Positions 22,595 through 35,500 of a stretch of 64,000 nucleotides of DNA are shown piece after piece. The notes beneath the pieces are model-generated. The model did no database searches and was not told the origin of the DNA. It worked only from the letters and a program-made list of their open reading frames with translations. A program made the translations under genes and the position numbers. The DNA is from Carnegiea gigantea (Eukaryota > Streptophyta > Magnoliopsida > Caryophyllales > Cactaceae), in NCBI GenBank assembly GCA_029747015.1, contig JAKOGI010000139.1, positions 948,001 through 1,012,000 of the forward strand. Direction: 5' to 3'. Positions within the stretch are counted from its first letter, which is position 1; every line of letters starts with the position of its first letter.

Positions 22595-25338
22595 ACATAC
22601 TTTTTGTAATCTCTCTTTATGAATAAAGGTCTAATACAATCTTTTTTTTTTTTTTTAATAGATACATGAAGATGTTGGATCCTCATTCCAAGTTCTACTG
22701 TTCCACTATTTGGCTACAAGATGCGAGATCATTAGTTTTCCACTTTGTTTTTAGCCAACGTTTTATTTATTTAGACATCATATTTAAGAACAAATGTAAC
22801 TCATCTAGTTTCTTGAATTGTTTCTAGAATTAAGACGACTTAGGTATCATATATATAGTTTTTGCTTTGTAGCAAATATTTGCAAAGTAATTGTGTTTCA
22901 TTCGATAGATATATAAAATTGGTATTTCTAGTATTTCCTTGAGCTATTTAATCCATTTTACCACTATAGTGATTGTATAGCTGAAACTCGCTCCATAAAA
23001 TTATTAACGACATAAATAATTGGTCTTTATCATCAAGTGCTTGTCATTTTCAACGACAAAATATTTTGTCATTTGTCTTTATTGAAATAATAATAACTAA
23101 ACAAAGTTGTCGTTACTGATAACATTATAATTTTTTTGATTTCTAATTTCATAAATAAATGATGAATAATATGGTTGTTATTATCATTTTTTTCGTCGTT
23201 AATTAATCAACTAATAACGACAATATCTCTTTTCATTGTTATTAGAATAACGACGAAAATTTTCAAGTCGTCATTAAAACTATTAACAATGGGACCAATA
23301 ACGATAGACGATGATCAATATTTTTTTTTTATCATTAAAGCCTTTAATGACGGAAAATTATGCTTTTAGCTACCAATTTTTTCGTCGTTAGAAGCCTCTT
23401 TTCTAGTGGTGGGAGCTGACCAAGTAAAGTTTCAAAGAATACCGGTTTTTTGCCACTGAGAGTGAACATCCACTCATATTTGGTGATCTATACCTTGAAA
23501 CATATACACAAACGAAAAGAAAATGAAAGTTTAGTAAATGTAGGATATATACTGGTTATTGAACCATTTTTCTTGAATATAGACACTTATTTTTGCTTGA
23601 GCATGAGCAATGGATTAGTAGTCCACAAGCTGTTGATCACTAGACACAGTTTGAACGGCTTAGCTTGCTTTCCATAGCACACACACTTACTAGCAGGCAC
23701 AGGCCCCTCACGGAGCTCATCGAACTTGTGCAGTGAGACTTGTGCTCGATATTGTTTTCAATCTACAGGCTTCAACGGAATGATACACATCCTATTTGTG
23801 TATCATTGTACTTAACTTATACATTTTGAATTTCAAAATATAAAAAATGTTAAAAATTACATTTATTTATATGTACTAGCTGTCTGTATTAGTGCATAGA
23901 CTGATATTTTACAACATTTGATGAGTACAAAATCAAACGATAGTCTCTTCAGGTTTTGTATATTGTTACAATACTCGGCGACTTGTATTATATTTACAGA
24001 TGTACGATACGATATTCGAACTATGCTCATAATAGCATACAAAGTATCATGTGGAAGCTCTTATTTGACCCCATGTCCCCGATCAAGTGAATAGAATATA
24101 TTACTACAGAGACAAGTTTTCTTGAACTACCTAATTAATGAGGTAATAGTGCGATACAAACTTTTTCTAAGCTAATAAGATCGATCTTGACCAAATCGGT
24201 AAATTGATATCGTAGACATATTAAGTTCTAAATTCGATTCACCATTTTCTCATTGTATTATAATTATACCGTATTACCCTTGTCATGGCTCTTTCAAACC
24301 CAAAAAAAAAAAAAAAAAGAAACATAGATAAGAAAAGAATACACTCCGTGGATCAATAATTCAATACATGCATGTGTAATTTCCTACTTGGGAAACTTGG
24401 GACCTAAAATAATATAACATAAAAACGAGTTATGTCTTATATCATATGTGCACGCAAAGCACGTGTACCACCCTACTTATACCAACTGGTGGTCCGTTTG
24501 GATCTCTATCCAGAATTAGAAAAACGTTTCAGATCACCCAACCAAAAAGTCTTTCTTAAATAAATAAATAAATAAATAATGTAGAATGGAGAAGTAGCAA
24601 ATGGTTTTTTTTTTCCTTCTTGGTTTTACATTTAATAATTGATTGAAAGTAAAGCCTTGCATGCGTACTATTGTAACTAGTAAGACTACCGTCCTTGCAA
24701 CTTGCTAGGGTACTTTGAAAACTACCCATCCTCTAAAATCGATTTTATCTTGTCGACGAAGACGAGGGTGTAGCTCAGGTATTCCGGTGATAAGTCCGCG
24801 TTTCTTCCTAACTTTGAATTTTAACAGGTCTTTAGTTTAAATTGTCTGGTTTGTGTATAATTTGTTTATTCTATTTGTATTTGAATTTGCTGATCTCATT
24901 GAATCTGATCTTAAAAAGATGAACCAAAAATTATGGAAATACAATACCAACATCAGTAGATTTGTTGAAACGATATGCGCTATATTAATTTGTCCAATAA
25001 TAAATTGATTAATATATATAATTACGTTATTGCCGATAGAGTTGATCTTTCAAAATATTTTTAGCATCTAAAGTTTAGCATTTGAAGATGACTATCCTAA
25101 CAATAATTTGGTTACCATCCAAGGAAGTGGAAAGCTAGCTAGCGTAACTCAAATCCTTGCGTAGAAAAGTCAGCGGCAAATTAAAATATGGCCTCCTCTT
25201 TTGCATGACGCCACGACAATCAACAATCACCTAATTAGCACAACGCACCTTACATTCATTCCTTCCAAATTGCTTTCTATGCATGGCGATCTATACAGTG
25301 ACTCTAGCTAGATGTCTTTCTCTCTCCACTTCAACAAG

Positions 25339-25346
25339 TATATATA
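25339..25346 (+). promoter_or_regulatory. TATA box of glyoxal oxidase copy 3
   Basis: TATATATA lies 85 bp before the start codon, within a ~320-bp block that is almost identical to the copy 2 promoter. Confidence 0.6.
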
Positions 25347-25430
25347 CCTCACACAACACCCGCATTCCCCAACACCAAACAAAGTTTCCAAATTAACTTT
25401 ACAGAAAAAAAAGAAAAAAAGAACTGCAAT

Positions 25431-27059
25431 ATGCCGTCCTACGTCCTAAAGTTTCTCTTGCTGATGCTCATTATCTCTCTCCACCACAGAGCCGCCGTGG
25501 GAGGCGGCGGAAGCTGGCAGCTCCTCCAAAAAAGCGTAGGCATCTCCCCCATGCACATGCAACTCCTAGACGACGACCACGTCATAATGTTCGATCGGAC
25601 CGACTTTGGCGCGTCGAAGCTCCCTTTGCCCGACAACCACTGCCGGGTCGACCCCAACGACCTGGCCCTAAAGAACGACTGTACTGCCCACTCGGCAGCC
25701 TACGACTCGGTCGCCAACATCTTCCGTCCCCTCACCGTCCTCACCGACACGTGGTGCTCCTCCGGCGTCACCCTCGCTGACGGCCGCCTTCTCCAGTCCG
25801 GAGGGTGGAACGATGGGGAACGAGCCATCCGGTTCATGGATCCAGGTTGCCCCGCCTGCGACTGGGCTGAGCGGCCCAACGAGCTCACGACCCCCCGTTG
25901 GTATGCTACGAACCACATTTTGCCTGACGGTCGGGTTATTATTATTGGAGGTCGAAATGCGTTTAATTACGAGTTTTATCCCGGTCCGAAGGGCCCTTTT
26001 GATTTTGCCTTTCTAAAGGAGACCAACGACCCCAAAGCGGAGAACAATTTGTACCCGTTTGTGAATCTCCATATGGACGGAAATCTTTTTATTTTTGCCA
26101 ATAATCGGGCCATTTTGTTCGATTATAATAAAAACGTGGTGGTGAAGAAGTACCCGATTATTCCGGGTGGGGATCCGAGGAGCTATCCGAGCACCGGGTC
26201 AGCGGTAATGTTGCCGGTTAAGGGTTTGGAGGACCCGAACCCGGTTGTGGAGTTTTTGGTGTGTGGGGGTGCTCCTGCCGGGTCGTTTGAGAAGGCTTTG
26301 AACGGGCAGTTTGTGCCCGGTTTGAACACGTGTGCAAGGTTAAAAATAACCGACCCTGAGCCAGCCTGGATCCTAGAGACCATGCCCATGGCTCGAGTCA
26401 TGGGTGACATGTTGCTCCTGCCTAATGGGGATGTGTTACTCATAAATGGGGCTGGGGCCGGTGTTGCTGGATGGGAGTTGGGCCGAGACCCAGTTTTGGC
26501 CCCCGTCATATACCACACGGACAACCCGCTAGGGAAGAGGTTCGATGTTCAAAACCCAACCGCAACCCCAAGGATGTACCACTCCACGGCCGTGCTATTG
26601 AGAGACGGGCGGGTTCTAGTAGCAGGCAGTAACCCACACCAATTTTATGAATTCGGGGCCAATGCCCTCTTCCCTACTGAGCTCAGCCTCGAGGCCTTCT
26701 CGCCACCATACTTGGACCCGGTCCTAGCAGGACTCCGTCCAAATATCGTGGGGCCGCCCTCAAGAACCCCGGTCAAATACGGGGCAATCGTACCGGTCAA
26801 GTTCACCGCAGTCGGGGCAATTAACCCGGCTTTAATTAAGGTTACCATGGTCAGACCACCCTTTACTACACATTCCTACTCTATGAGTCACAGGCTATTG
26901 GTGCTTACAAATGCAGACCCTGTTGTACCATTGGGGAAGGGCATATATCAAGTCAATGTCATAATGCCCAAAACCGCAAACGTAGCTCCGCCCGGGTTCT
27001 ACATGTTGTTCGTGGTGCATCAAGATGTTCCTAGCGAAGGTGTTTGGATTCATATTTAA
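25431..27059 (+). CDS. GLOX: Secreted glyoxal/aldehyde oxidase (GLOX), copy 3
   Basis: 542 residues, intronless, no disabling change. It has the same signal peptide, propeller domain and C-terminal domain as copies 1 and 2. Cys109-Tyr158 cofactor residues and copper ligands Tyr383, His384 and His481 are intact, so it should be an active apoplastic H2O2-producing oxidase. It is about 98% identical to copy 2, and the proximal promoter is nearly identical as well, so overlapping expression is expected unless the 6.5-kb CACTA element about 2 kb upstream alters it. The 3' flank beyond the stop codon diverges quickly from copy 2. Confidence 0.93.
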   Translation: MPSYVLKFLLLMLIISLHHRAAVGGGGSWQLLQKSVGISPMHMQLLDDDHVIMFDRTDFGASKLPLPDNHCRVDPNDLALKNDCTAHSAAYDSVANIFRPLTVLTDTWCSSGVTLADGRLLQSGGWNDGERAIRFMDPGCPACDWAERPNELTTPRWYATNHILPDGRVIIIGGRNAFNYEFYPGPKGPFDFAFLKETNDPKAENNLYPFVNLHMDGNLFIFANNRAILFDYNKNVVVKKYPIIPGGDPRSYPSTGSAVMLPVKGLEDPNPVVEFLVCGGAPAGSFEKALNGQFVPGLNTCARLKITDPEPAWILETMPMARVMGDMLLLPNGDVLLINGAGAGVAGWELGRDPVLAPVIYHTDNPLGKRFDVQNPTATPRMYHSTAVLLRDGRVLVAGSNPHQFYEFGANALFPTELSLEAFSPPYLDPVLAGLRPNIVGPPSRTPVKYGAIVPVKFTAVGAINPALIKVTMVRPPFTTHSYSMSHRLLVLTNADPVVPLGKGIYQVNVIMPKTANVAPPGFYMLFVVHQDVPSEGVWIHI

Positions 27060-27565
27060 TTAGTGAGTCTATTTATTTGTCTGTCTATTTGTTTGTTTGT
27101 ACTCCATTGATACGTATAAGCTCTTGTGTTGCATGCATTCTGTAAGTTTTTATCGATTCTTTTATGTATTTGGGTTGAATTATAGATTTTCTAAAAGTAT
27201 GGATTGAATTGTGTATGTATTTTTCCTCTCATGATTAGAGAGGAAACATGTAGAAGATATATGATGTTGTATGTGTGTATTTATACCTATAGTTTGGTAT
27301 CTCACGAAAGGAAATCTGTGAGTAAATTATGAATATGAATAAGATATTGAAATTAAAATTAATTTTCCGAATATTAGATTATGTTGATGTTAATATGGCA
27401 TGGGATATCATAGTGGAGCTCCACCATTCTTACGTTTTGTGTTACATATATTCAGAGTAGGCTAGATGCACCTAAATATACTTAGTTCCAGTAACAAAGA
27501 AGGAAGAAGAGGTTCGTGATATTTTTTTTTTTTTTTTTTGGCCAAGACATATCTATAGTCCCTAC

Positions 27566-27762
27566 GGATGGAGCCTTGGAGCAATGGTAAAGTTGTCTCC
27601 GTGTGACCAAAAGGTCATAGGTTTGAACCTTAGAATCCGCCACTGACAAAGTCAGGTTAGATTGTCTACAATTAACCCCTTGAGGTGGGGTCCTTTCCCG
27701 GATCCTGCGTGAACGTGAGATACTTGTGCACCGGCCTGCTCTTTTTTTATTTATATATATTT
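27566..27762 (+). mobile_element. Complete Au-type tRNA-derived SINE
   Basis: It has Pol III A box TGGAGCAATGG (27577-27587) and B box GGTTTGAACC (27620-27629), then a tRNA-unrelated body with 'cccttgaggtggggtcc' and 'tgtgcaccggcctgctc', ending in a T-rich tail. Perfect 17-bp target duplications (ATATCTATAGTCCCTAC) lie at 27549-27565 and 27763-27779, which points to a recent insertion. Au SINEs are widespread in angiosperms. Confidence 0.9.
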
Positions 27763-27779
27763 ATATCTATAGTCCCTAC

Positions 27780-28419
27780 AGATTTCTAATATCTCTCAAA
27801 ATTAAGCTGCATATATGTAGGCCACACCCCTAATCGAGCATATATGTTGGAAATTATGTTGGAAATTAAAAGATGACTATGTCAGCAGCATGTTAAATCC
27901 GCAGAAGTTTTAGGCCACACCCTTGATCGAGCATATATAGATGCGTATATACTACCGTGAGAATCATCTTATTAGCATGCATGCATATATGTAGGCTATA
28001 AGTAGGCTTTCATACCTCACAATCTTTGCATTTCAATGACATTTCATTATTGGTATGTTTTTGTGTACTTCTGTTTGGATAAATACAACAACACCACCTT
28101 TCAGTATGGGTCCTACTTTCACGGAGTTTGGGAAGATCCAAATATAGGCAATCTTACCTCTACCGACATTCCTGTCCGTAGAGAGACTAATTCCAAAAGA
28201 CCCATAAGATAGAAATTTGTGAAAAATATTTTATAGAAGAAAGATTTTATGAAAATATTTTTATGGAAAAAACTAAGGATAATAAGTAGAGAATAAACTA
28301 ATAAATACTAATGAATCAGGCGATAAAAACTATGTAAACATAAGTGCAATATAGCAAAGGAAGGTACCAAACCTTAACAAATAGAGGTAGACAACAAATG
28401 TCTCTTTCTAAATGTATGT
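27780..28419. other. Intergenic DNA with a possible repeat fragment
   Basis: No gene seen. A segment at about 28078-28215 ('acaacaac', then 'ggcaatcttacctctaccgac' and 'gtagagagactaattcc' landmarks) resembles the 3' part of dispersed plant retroposons, but I cannot assign it. 'ggccacacccttgatcgagcatatat' (27910) is a diverged repeat of 27820. Confidence 0.35.
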
Positions 28420-28680
28420 ATTACCTGAATACAAATTGGACACACCGAAAAAAAAAAAACTACCCTACTGCAACTGAATGATAACTGCGACGCCAACTCT
28501 CTAAGGTCTAAGAGCTTAATCTTATCTCGTCATAGTCTCCTATCCTGGGCCATGTCAGGATAGGAGACTATGGGGGGATAAGATTAAGGCCTTAGACCTT
28601 AGAGAGTTGGCCTCGTAATTCTCATTCGGTTGCAGTATTAAGGTAGTTTTTTTTAAGTGTCCAGTTTGTATGCAGATAAT
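28420..28680. repeat. 261-bp hairpin repeat with ~125-bp arms
   Basis: The arms are inverted copies. The left arm runs from ATTACCTGAATAC to CATAGTCTCCTATCCTG, and the right arm mirrors it from CAGGATAGGAGACTATG to GTATGCAGATAAT, with an ~8-nt loop (GGCCATGT) near 28548. The inner 60 bp pair almost perfectly. It could be a foldback MITE or a young hairpin-RNA locus; no target duplication is clear. Confidence 0.7.
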
Positions 28681-30005
28681 TTATTGTGTTTGGGTAAATG
28701 TTTACGTTAAATTAGTCTCATCATTCTTTTTGAAGTGCATTATGCTGAATGTCGAGAGACCGAAAAAGGCCCTAATTTTTTCTTAAACAAATCATGAATA
28801 TATATAATTATGTTATTGGAGTCCAATTGTTTTCTCTTATATATATAAGTAAAGAAAAGACTACTATGATATAATGATGGAGACGGAACCAAAAATATGA
28901 AATATATATAATGTACTGAGGAAATGGATTTTAGGTCGAAGACATTAAATTAAATTAATTATTTACCTTAGAGGCCATGCTTTCTTTTATTTTATTGCTA
29001 AAAGAATGAAGACATAAAATTCTAATTTATTTCACTTCTAATCTCTAACATATTTAGCACAGCGGAACAACCTACTTAGGTGTCATTGTTGTATTTCATT
29101 TTGCATTTTTGCAATAGAAGGCAAAAAGTGATTTTATTAAAATAACAAAGACAAAGTCGAAGTAAAAGATCCAAAAGTCAAATCATCAAACCGAGTCAAC
29201 CACAGTCTTAAGCTTCCAACATAGCCTCACTCACATCCAGTCTCCATACAGCACATTAGCACCCGAAAACGAAAAAACAGTTTGAAGAGATGGAGCTAAT
29301 TTCAAACAATTATGGGTAAGAGCAAATAATTCAAACATTTTGATGTAAAATAGTTTCCAACCATTTCAAGACCTTTAAATTGCTGTTTCAACCATTATTC
29401 ATTACCAAAAACAGAGTTCATTTAATGGCAAGCAATCTTACCCAAGTGTCTCATGGCTTTCCGTCCAACAATCGCATGCTTTAACCTAAGAGACTATCTT
29501 GTCTCTATATCAGGGTAATTCTGCCCGGATCTAATTAGGAGACGCTCCCGAGCAAGCCTGCCTTAATCTTTCACTTTTATATTTCGTATCTTATGCGTAT
29601 GCCAATTTGACTCCAATAAGCCCAACCAATCATAGTGAAAAATTCTATTAACTTAGCAAAATTACTTTTAAACATGAAAATCTTAATTATGAATACTCAT
29701 TTGCAACACAATCTCACACATTTACAAAATCATGAGAAAATCACATATCACAGCTGAAGTTATGACATAATGTCCCCTTCGAATGCAACGTCGTATAAAC
29801 AACATATAGACATCCAAACCACATTAATAAGGGCAATCAAGGAGAATTAGGACATAGAAATTACCTCAATAAAGAGCAAATTGCTTGAGCTAGATTCTAG
29901 AGTGTTGAGCATAAACAATACGAAATAGCTTGTCACGATGTGGGCTCACGCAAGGAAGATTTTGTACCGCAACGGCCAAGCAAGCCTCTAAGGTCACAAG
30001 TCTAT
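28681..30005. other. AT-rich intergenic DNA, no gene seen
   Basis: No recognisable coding region, RNA gene or bounded repeat. Confidence 0.5.
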
Positions 30006-30426
30006 GGGCGTGTTCTGTAAAATTAGCCGTTTTAGTAATGGTTAGCTGTTTTACTAGCTGTTAGCGGTTTTCCTAGCGATTAGCTGTGACCCACTAGTGG
30101 TTAGTGGTTAGCGGTTCAACTAACGATTTAAAATAAATGCGTTTGGTAAAGGTAACTGTTGAAATAGCGGATTTATATAAAAGACTAAAAAGAACACAAT
30201 AAATCAAGGTTTTTAGTAAATCAAAAGAAGAATTTTGTACTTTGCAATGCAACTACTAGGTAGAGGTTCTTAAAAGCTACTTTCATTAGCTTTTAAAAAA
30301 CACTATATAAACCTCTAACCACTACCTCATTCATTACTTTACCGAACACTTTAAGTAGTGGTTCATACCATTTTGACCATTACAAACCACTAACCTCTAT
30401 TTCAACCTCTATTACCGAACACGCCC
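30006..30426. mobile_element. MITE with GGGCGTGTTC terminal inverted repeats
   Basis: The left end GGGCGTGTTCTGTAA is mirrored by the right end, reversed GGGCGTGTTCGGTAA. The interior holds many 'gttagcggtt'/'aaccactaac' motifs and no coding region. End sequence and motif style are hAT-like. The flanks share only TAT, so the target duplication is not established. Confidence 0.55.
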
Positions 30427-32035
30427 TATAACTGATCCCCTAATTTTTTTATTTTCAACTATCAAGACAACTTTTAATAATTATTTTCAAATTAAAAGAC
30501 TATTAATAACCTTTAGCCCATTAAGGGCTTACATGCAGTTTCAGGTCAGTTTTCTGACCAAATTGTCGAGGTTATTAACTTGACTTAGAAATATCGAATC
30601 AATGTGTGTGAGCATAAGCTATTAAGGTTTGGTAAGATTTTTATTTTATAAGCACCAACAAATAACAGCATAAAGTATTCCGAAATTGAAAGTTTTGCGA
30701 ACTGGTTAGAATCAAATTGGTTTTATGCAATTTTAGGAAAAAATTATTTCTCCGTTATTTTAAATCAAAAATTGATAATTCAAAATTTATAATATTAAAA
30801 ACTCATAAATCTACATCTTTGAATTTCATACACAAGTATATAATTTCAGAAAAAATTTCAAAGTTGAGCTAGTGCAGGTCAACATTCTGGCCTCTTTAAA
30901 AACTCATTATCCATGCACTAAAAGGTTGTACCCGTCAACTACCAATCGCAAATTTAACCGTAACTATTTTTACATATCAAACAGTTCCCCTAACCACATT
31001 GAATCTAAGTAGCCCTACTAAAAGATGTGGAAAAGAGAACATTAGGGTTTGAACCTCCCCAAAAAAAAAAAAAAAAAGGAGAGAGAGATGAGATTATAAG
31101 AGAGAGTATTTCTCTTAAAGACAACCCTCAATGTAAAAATCTAATCTACAAGGGCATGTTAGAACGATTAATCAAGGGTTGAAAATGCGAAATCACGATC
31201 ATTACGTTAAAAATCAAGGGGTTGAAAGGAATCCATAATCCTATAAACACTCACCCAAAAGAAGAAGCAAAGAAGAGGAAAGAGAGTGCAACGGCAATAG
31301 CAGTGCTGCAAGTGGCATATGGCGGTGAGGAGACAGCGGTTCATCGCCGGTGGTGACGTCAATGGTGGCTGGGCGATAGCAAGGGGTGGGAGGATGTGAG
31401 AGGGGAAGTGAAAGAGTTAGAGGAAGAAGTAGGAGAGCTTGTAGCAGCTGGGTTAATAGGTGACCTTACGGCAACGACGAGAATGCTGGAGGTTGCCGGT
31501 GAGTAGGCTGGCCGACAGTGTGATCGCGAAAAAGAGAAAGAGTGAGGGTGAGAGGGAGAGAGAATAGCATGAAAGATGAGGGAGAGAGAGGAGTCTGCTG
31601 CATGTAAAAAAATCAAGTTTCTTTTTTCGGCTGGCAAAAGAGGGAGATAGAGATTCATCGGTAGGATTATAGGGAAGTAAAGGACATAGGGGATGTTTAA
31701 TATCCCTTTCAAAATCTTAATTAATTCAAGTTCAAAATTTTTAAGTTTAGGAGGGAAATTAAAATAATTAAAATATAAATTTTATTAAATAAAAATTAAT
31801 TGTTTTCTTTATTTAAAAACTTTGGTTGGGTTAAGGATAAGAGAGTTTTAGGCTTGTCCTGAAGCGCTAATTTTTAGGAAGGCCTGATTCTAAATTACTA
31901 CCTATGAGCTTAAGTGGTTAGCGATAAATTTTCAAAATTGAAGACACGTTAATGGTTTCTTTAGGAATCATCAGTACAAATTTTTGTCGATTTTACCGCT
32001 TGTATTCCGAAGGAGATTTTACATATGAGAGATAG
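30427..32035. other. Intergenic DNA, no gene recognised
   Basis: Mostly AT-rich. A GC-richer, purine-biased stretch at 31260-31700 has a minus-strand open frame (31359-31712), Ser/Pro-rich and low-complexity without a domain. It looks like leader or promoter DNA of a lost or captured gene rather than a real protein. Confidence 0.4.
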
Positions 32036-32547
32036 AAGTTAGGTCGGTTGGAACTGCAGCAGACGAGGTATGCAGGAAGATTGGTTATTGGGGTGTTTTT
32101 CCAAAGGAGGCTTGCGGCCATCAAGGAGAAATTTGGCTCCTTTGGGATTTGGAGAAAATCCAGTTAAATCTCATTGACTGCCACACACAGTATGTGACCA
32201 TGGAAGTCGATCAACCAGGGATTTGGCTGTGGTTGTTTTTGTTTACTACAGTGTACGTTAGCCCGTCCCAGCACTGTAGGGTAGAAATCTGGGATAAGCT
32301 CAGCCATTTTGCATCCCAAACAATACAACCATGGATGTTGGTGGGTGACTTTAATGAAACTAAATCCCTCGAAGAGAGAGATCATGGGGGCAGCGACATG
32401 GCTAAGAGATGTCAACACTTCAGCAACTGGATTGAGAACAATGGCCTCTTAGACCTGGGTTTCACGGGACCGCGCTTTACTTGGTCTCGGGGTAATAGCT
32501 GTCACATCAGGAAAAACGCTTGGCTAGATCGAGCGCTGTGCAACACG
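32036..32547 (+). pseudogene. LINE A endonuclease fragment
   Basis: Encodes the second half of an apurinic-type endonuclease domain. Recognisable motifs are VGDFNETKS (catalytic Asp/Asn), GFTGPRFTW and LDRALCNT. The frame is open through this part, but the N-terminal catalytic Glu region is missing or scrambled upstream of 32036. It stops exactly at the CACTA insertion and continues at 36711. Confidence 0.8.
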
Positions 32548-35500
32548 CACTACAGGAAAATTAGGTTTTTGTAGCATCAAGTTTTGCTACAATATGCCCA
32601 AATTTTGCTACAATAGCCTTTTGTAGCATCTCGAAAAATTGCCACAAGATTGCCACAAATACCTTGTTACAAAAGCCTTTTGTGGCAAATTTATAATTGC
32701 CACAAAAACTAAACATTTTGTGGCAAGTTTGAAATTGCCACAAATATTAGATTGCTACAATAGGCCATAATTTGTGGCAAGTTTAATTGTGCCACAAAAG
32801 TGATTTTGCTACAAAAGAATGATATGTGTGGCAAATTTCATTCGCCACAAATTACATCTTGGTCGCTAATATTTATTTGCGGCAATTTATATTTGCTACA
32901 AAATATACATTTAAATTGTTGTAATAATTATATAATAAATTACAATTTATTCATATGAGCTATAATGAAATTAATATTTGTTGGTTAATAATTTACTAAT
33001 GTCCTCCAAACATATCTTAATATAATAAAAAAAGGAAGTGATATCATAATAAAACAGAACAAATTTTATTGATATATATCTTTACATATGTGAAGTTCAT
33101 TGCCAATGCAAAAAATGAAATATTGATGATCATATTTTGTTCATCCTAATCACAAAAAGATCTAAATAACTCCATAATGTATTCAAATTTGGAGTTGAAA
33201 AATGGAGAGCAATTGTCCTAAGAAAGGGGAAAAATTGACATCTTCTTGAGGCAGTCATCATGTATGTATTGCCCCATATGGGTAATGGATATCTACAATA
33301 AAGCACAAAAAATTTACAAGCATTAGCATCTCAACAAAAAACATGTAAAAATTTACAAGTATTAGCATCTCAACAAAACAAAGCATATGCTTTCTACTTA
33401 ATACTCGATACTTAATACTCGATTCTTAACCTTGCTGTGCCCACCAGTATTATCCACGAGAAGAACCTACAATCACTTTGCTGCAATAAGCGAATAAATT
33501 TTAAAGGACATGCCAATCCTCTTTCCTAGGATCACCTACAGAAAGCCATATGTCGACAGCCCAATGACAACACGATCATTCATGTTCAGAGATGATAACT
33601 GCTGATTATACACAGAGATAGACCCTCAATAAGCCTTGAAGGGTTGTTGCTGTTGTTCTTGGTTTATTTTATTTATTTTTTGTTTGCTTTGTTTGCTGCT
33701 TGCTCTTTTGGTTACCTCCTCCCTCATTCTTAGCTTAATCATATTATAGAAGAGCTTGAGCAAGAATCAAAAAAAATAAAATAAAGATGGTTGAATAAAT
33801 ACCATCCAACAATGGCCTCCCTTGGATTCATTGTTTGGTGCGGCACTGGCATACTGTGGTGGTAATCAACATCTAATGCAACCTGCATCATTGTTAGAAA
33901 AAAGGCAAGATTCATCAATAGAACATGGATATCATCTTACCAACACTAAGCCAACAAGTGCATTATTTAAGAGGGGTATAAAGCAGTAACATGTCATGGG
34001 AAGATGTAGAGTCCAACTGTACTCCAGATAATAGAACACATACTACTGGGCAACGAATGTCCTACGTAACCCATTTCTTTTCGAGACATTCAGCGGTCTA
34101 CCATAAGATCGACAATAGATACCTGCCTATGTCTGGAGAAGGTAAAAGAGAAATCAGAAAAGTATTTGTAACTAGGAACTTTCCCCAAATTATCACCGCA
34201 CAATTACTCCAAGCCACAAAGCTAGGCATTATATTATATTTTGGAATAACATCAAACAGGGGTGAGCATTAAAATCTGAAACACTACACATCACCTTCTT
34301 AGAAAGTAATACATCGCAGATTCTTCAATCATGCATCAAAAACTCCTAGACACATTCAAACGATGCAAAATTACACTAACTACACTTGAAGCAGCACAAT
34401 GCAGTCACATAGCCCAATAAGTGCCCAAACGATTGTCCAGCAACTAATCTGCTCTAAAGTTACTATCTTTGAACCACCTAAACTAATTCAAGCAGTGATG
34501 AACCCACGCCATCACATAGCCGAATAAGTGCCGAAACGGTTGTTCACTCACTACTGTCCTCTAAAGTTAGAGTCTTTGAACCACCTAACTAATTTAAGTA
34601 GTGAATTCGGCCATAATTCTCTCAACAACAGGAAACAGTCCAATTTTTAGGACTAAGCATAACCCACAACATAAAAATTCACGATATGCTTAACCCCTCA
34701 TTACTCTATTAACTAGCCTGCAATTAGATTTAGATCCCATAACACAACCAATCAAGAAACTTAACATCATTGAAATACTCCAAAAATTCCTATCAACTAC
34801 GCAAGATCATCAAAGTTTTCACCCAGTATCAAAAATAAGCAATTCAGTACCACCACAATTTCTCACTAAACATCCAAAACATACAACCATAAAGCTCTAA
34901 ATCTAAACGAAAAGAGAGGGAGGAGAGAGAGAGGGAGAGAAGCAAGACCTAATCGGAAGATTCGTTGTGCAGAACAGCATCTTGCTTAAACCAAATTATG
35001 TCTATAGCACAAACCTAAATCAAAGTTGCATAGAAGAAAAAAATAAAATAAAAATACAAAGATAACATACATCAAGTTTAATGCAATAACCAGCACAGGG
35101 GAAGGGTGAACAGAACTCAGGGCTTTCTTGCTGCGCAGCTCGGCCCAGCTTCAATCTCGACTCATGGAGGTTATCCACATTTAACTAAACTAGAAACATA
35201 GTATGCAGAAATCTAAACATGAAACGAAACAGAGCAGTGGGGAGAAACAAACATAGAGAAATAGAGCAAAAAAGGGCAAATCAACAGGGACAGAAACGCA
35301 TCGCTAGCGAAACACAGCAACAAGGGAACGGGAAGCAGAACTGAAAATAGAGCAGAAAGGGAAATCGATTAAATCAGAGCATAAATTACAACACGAAATT
35401 GAACCATCAAACCCAGATTCTGTAACCTCCATTAATAGCAAAGAGTAAACACGCTGAAAATTATGACTATCTACCCCAATTCCATAAACCAAGCTACAAA

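Larger units (their letters stand above)
16896..23411. mobile_element. CACTA-type element carrying host-gene-like exons
   Basis: The left end starts CACTACTAGAATTTGG; the right end, read in reverse, starts CACCACTAGAAAAGAGG. Both continue into TAACGAC, giving ~28-bp imperfect inverted repeats. Subterminal regions (16910-17090 and 22990-23395) are studded with AACGAC/GTCGTT motifs, typical of CACTA elements. Unit 2 has an uninterrupted match across the site. The 3-bp duplication is imperfect: GGA follows the right end, while GGA on the left is separated from the element by TCA. No transposase is seen, so it is non-autonomous. Contents: a GC-rich first-exon-like segment (17200-17821), a nuclease-like exon (21575-21668), tandem repeats and a nested palindromic element (20546-20820). 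Confidence 0.72.
14999..27430 (+). repeat. Glyoxal oxidase duplication unit 3, expanded by insertions
   Basis: It is homologous to unit 2 once two insertions are removed: 15141-15734 (594 bp with 9-bp repeats) and 16896-23411 (6516-bp CACTA-type). Without them the unit is about 5.3 kb, matching unit 2. Homology resumes at 23412 with 'gggagctgacc', which corresponds to 10783 in unit 2. Confidence 0.8.

Noticed and set aside
3637..27430. GLOX array as part of a biosynthetic gene cluster
   Set aside because: No other enzyme or transporter gene lies among the copies; the intervening DNA is duplicated flank and transposons. A plain tandem family explains it.
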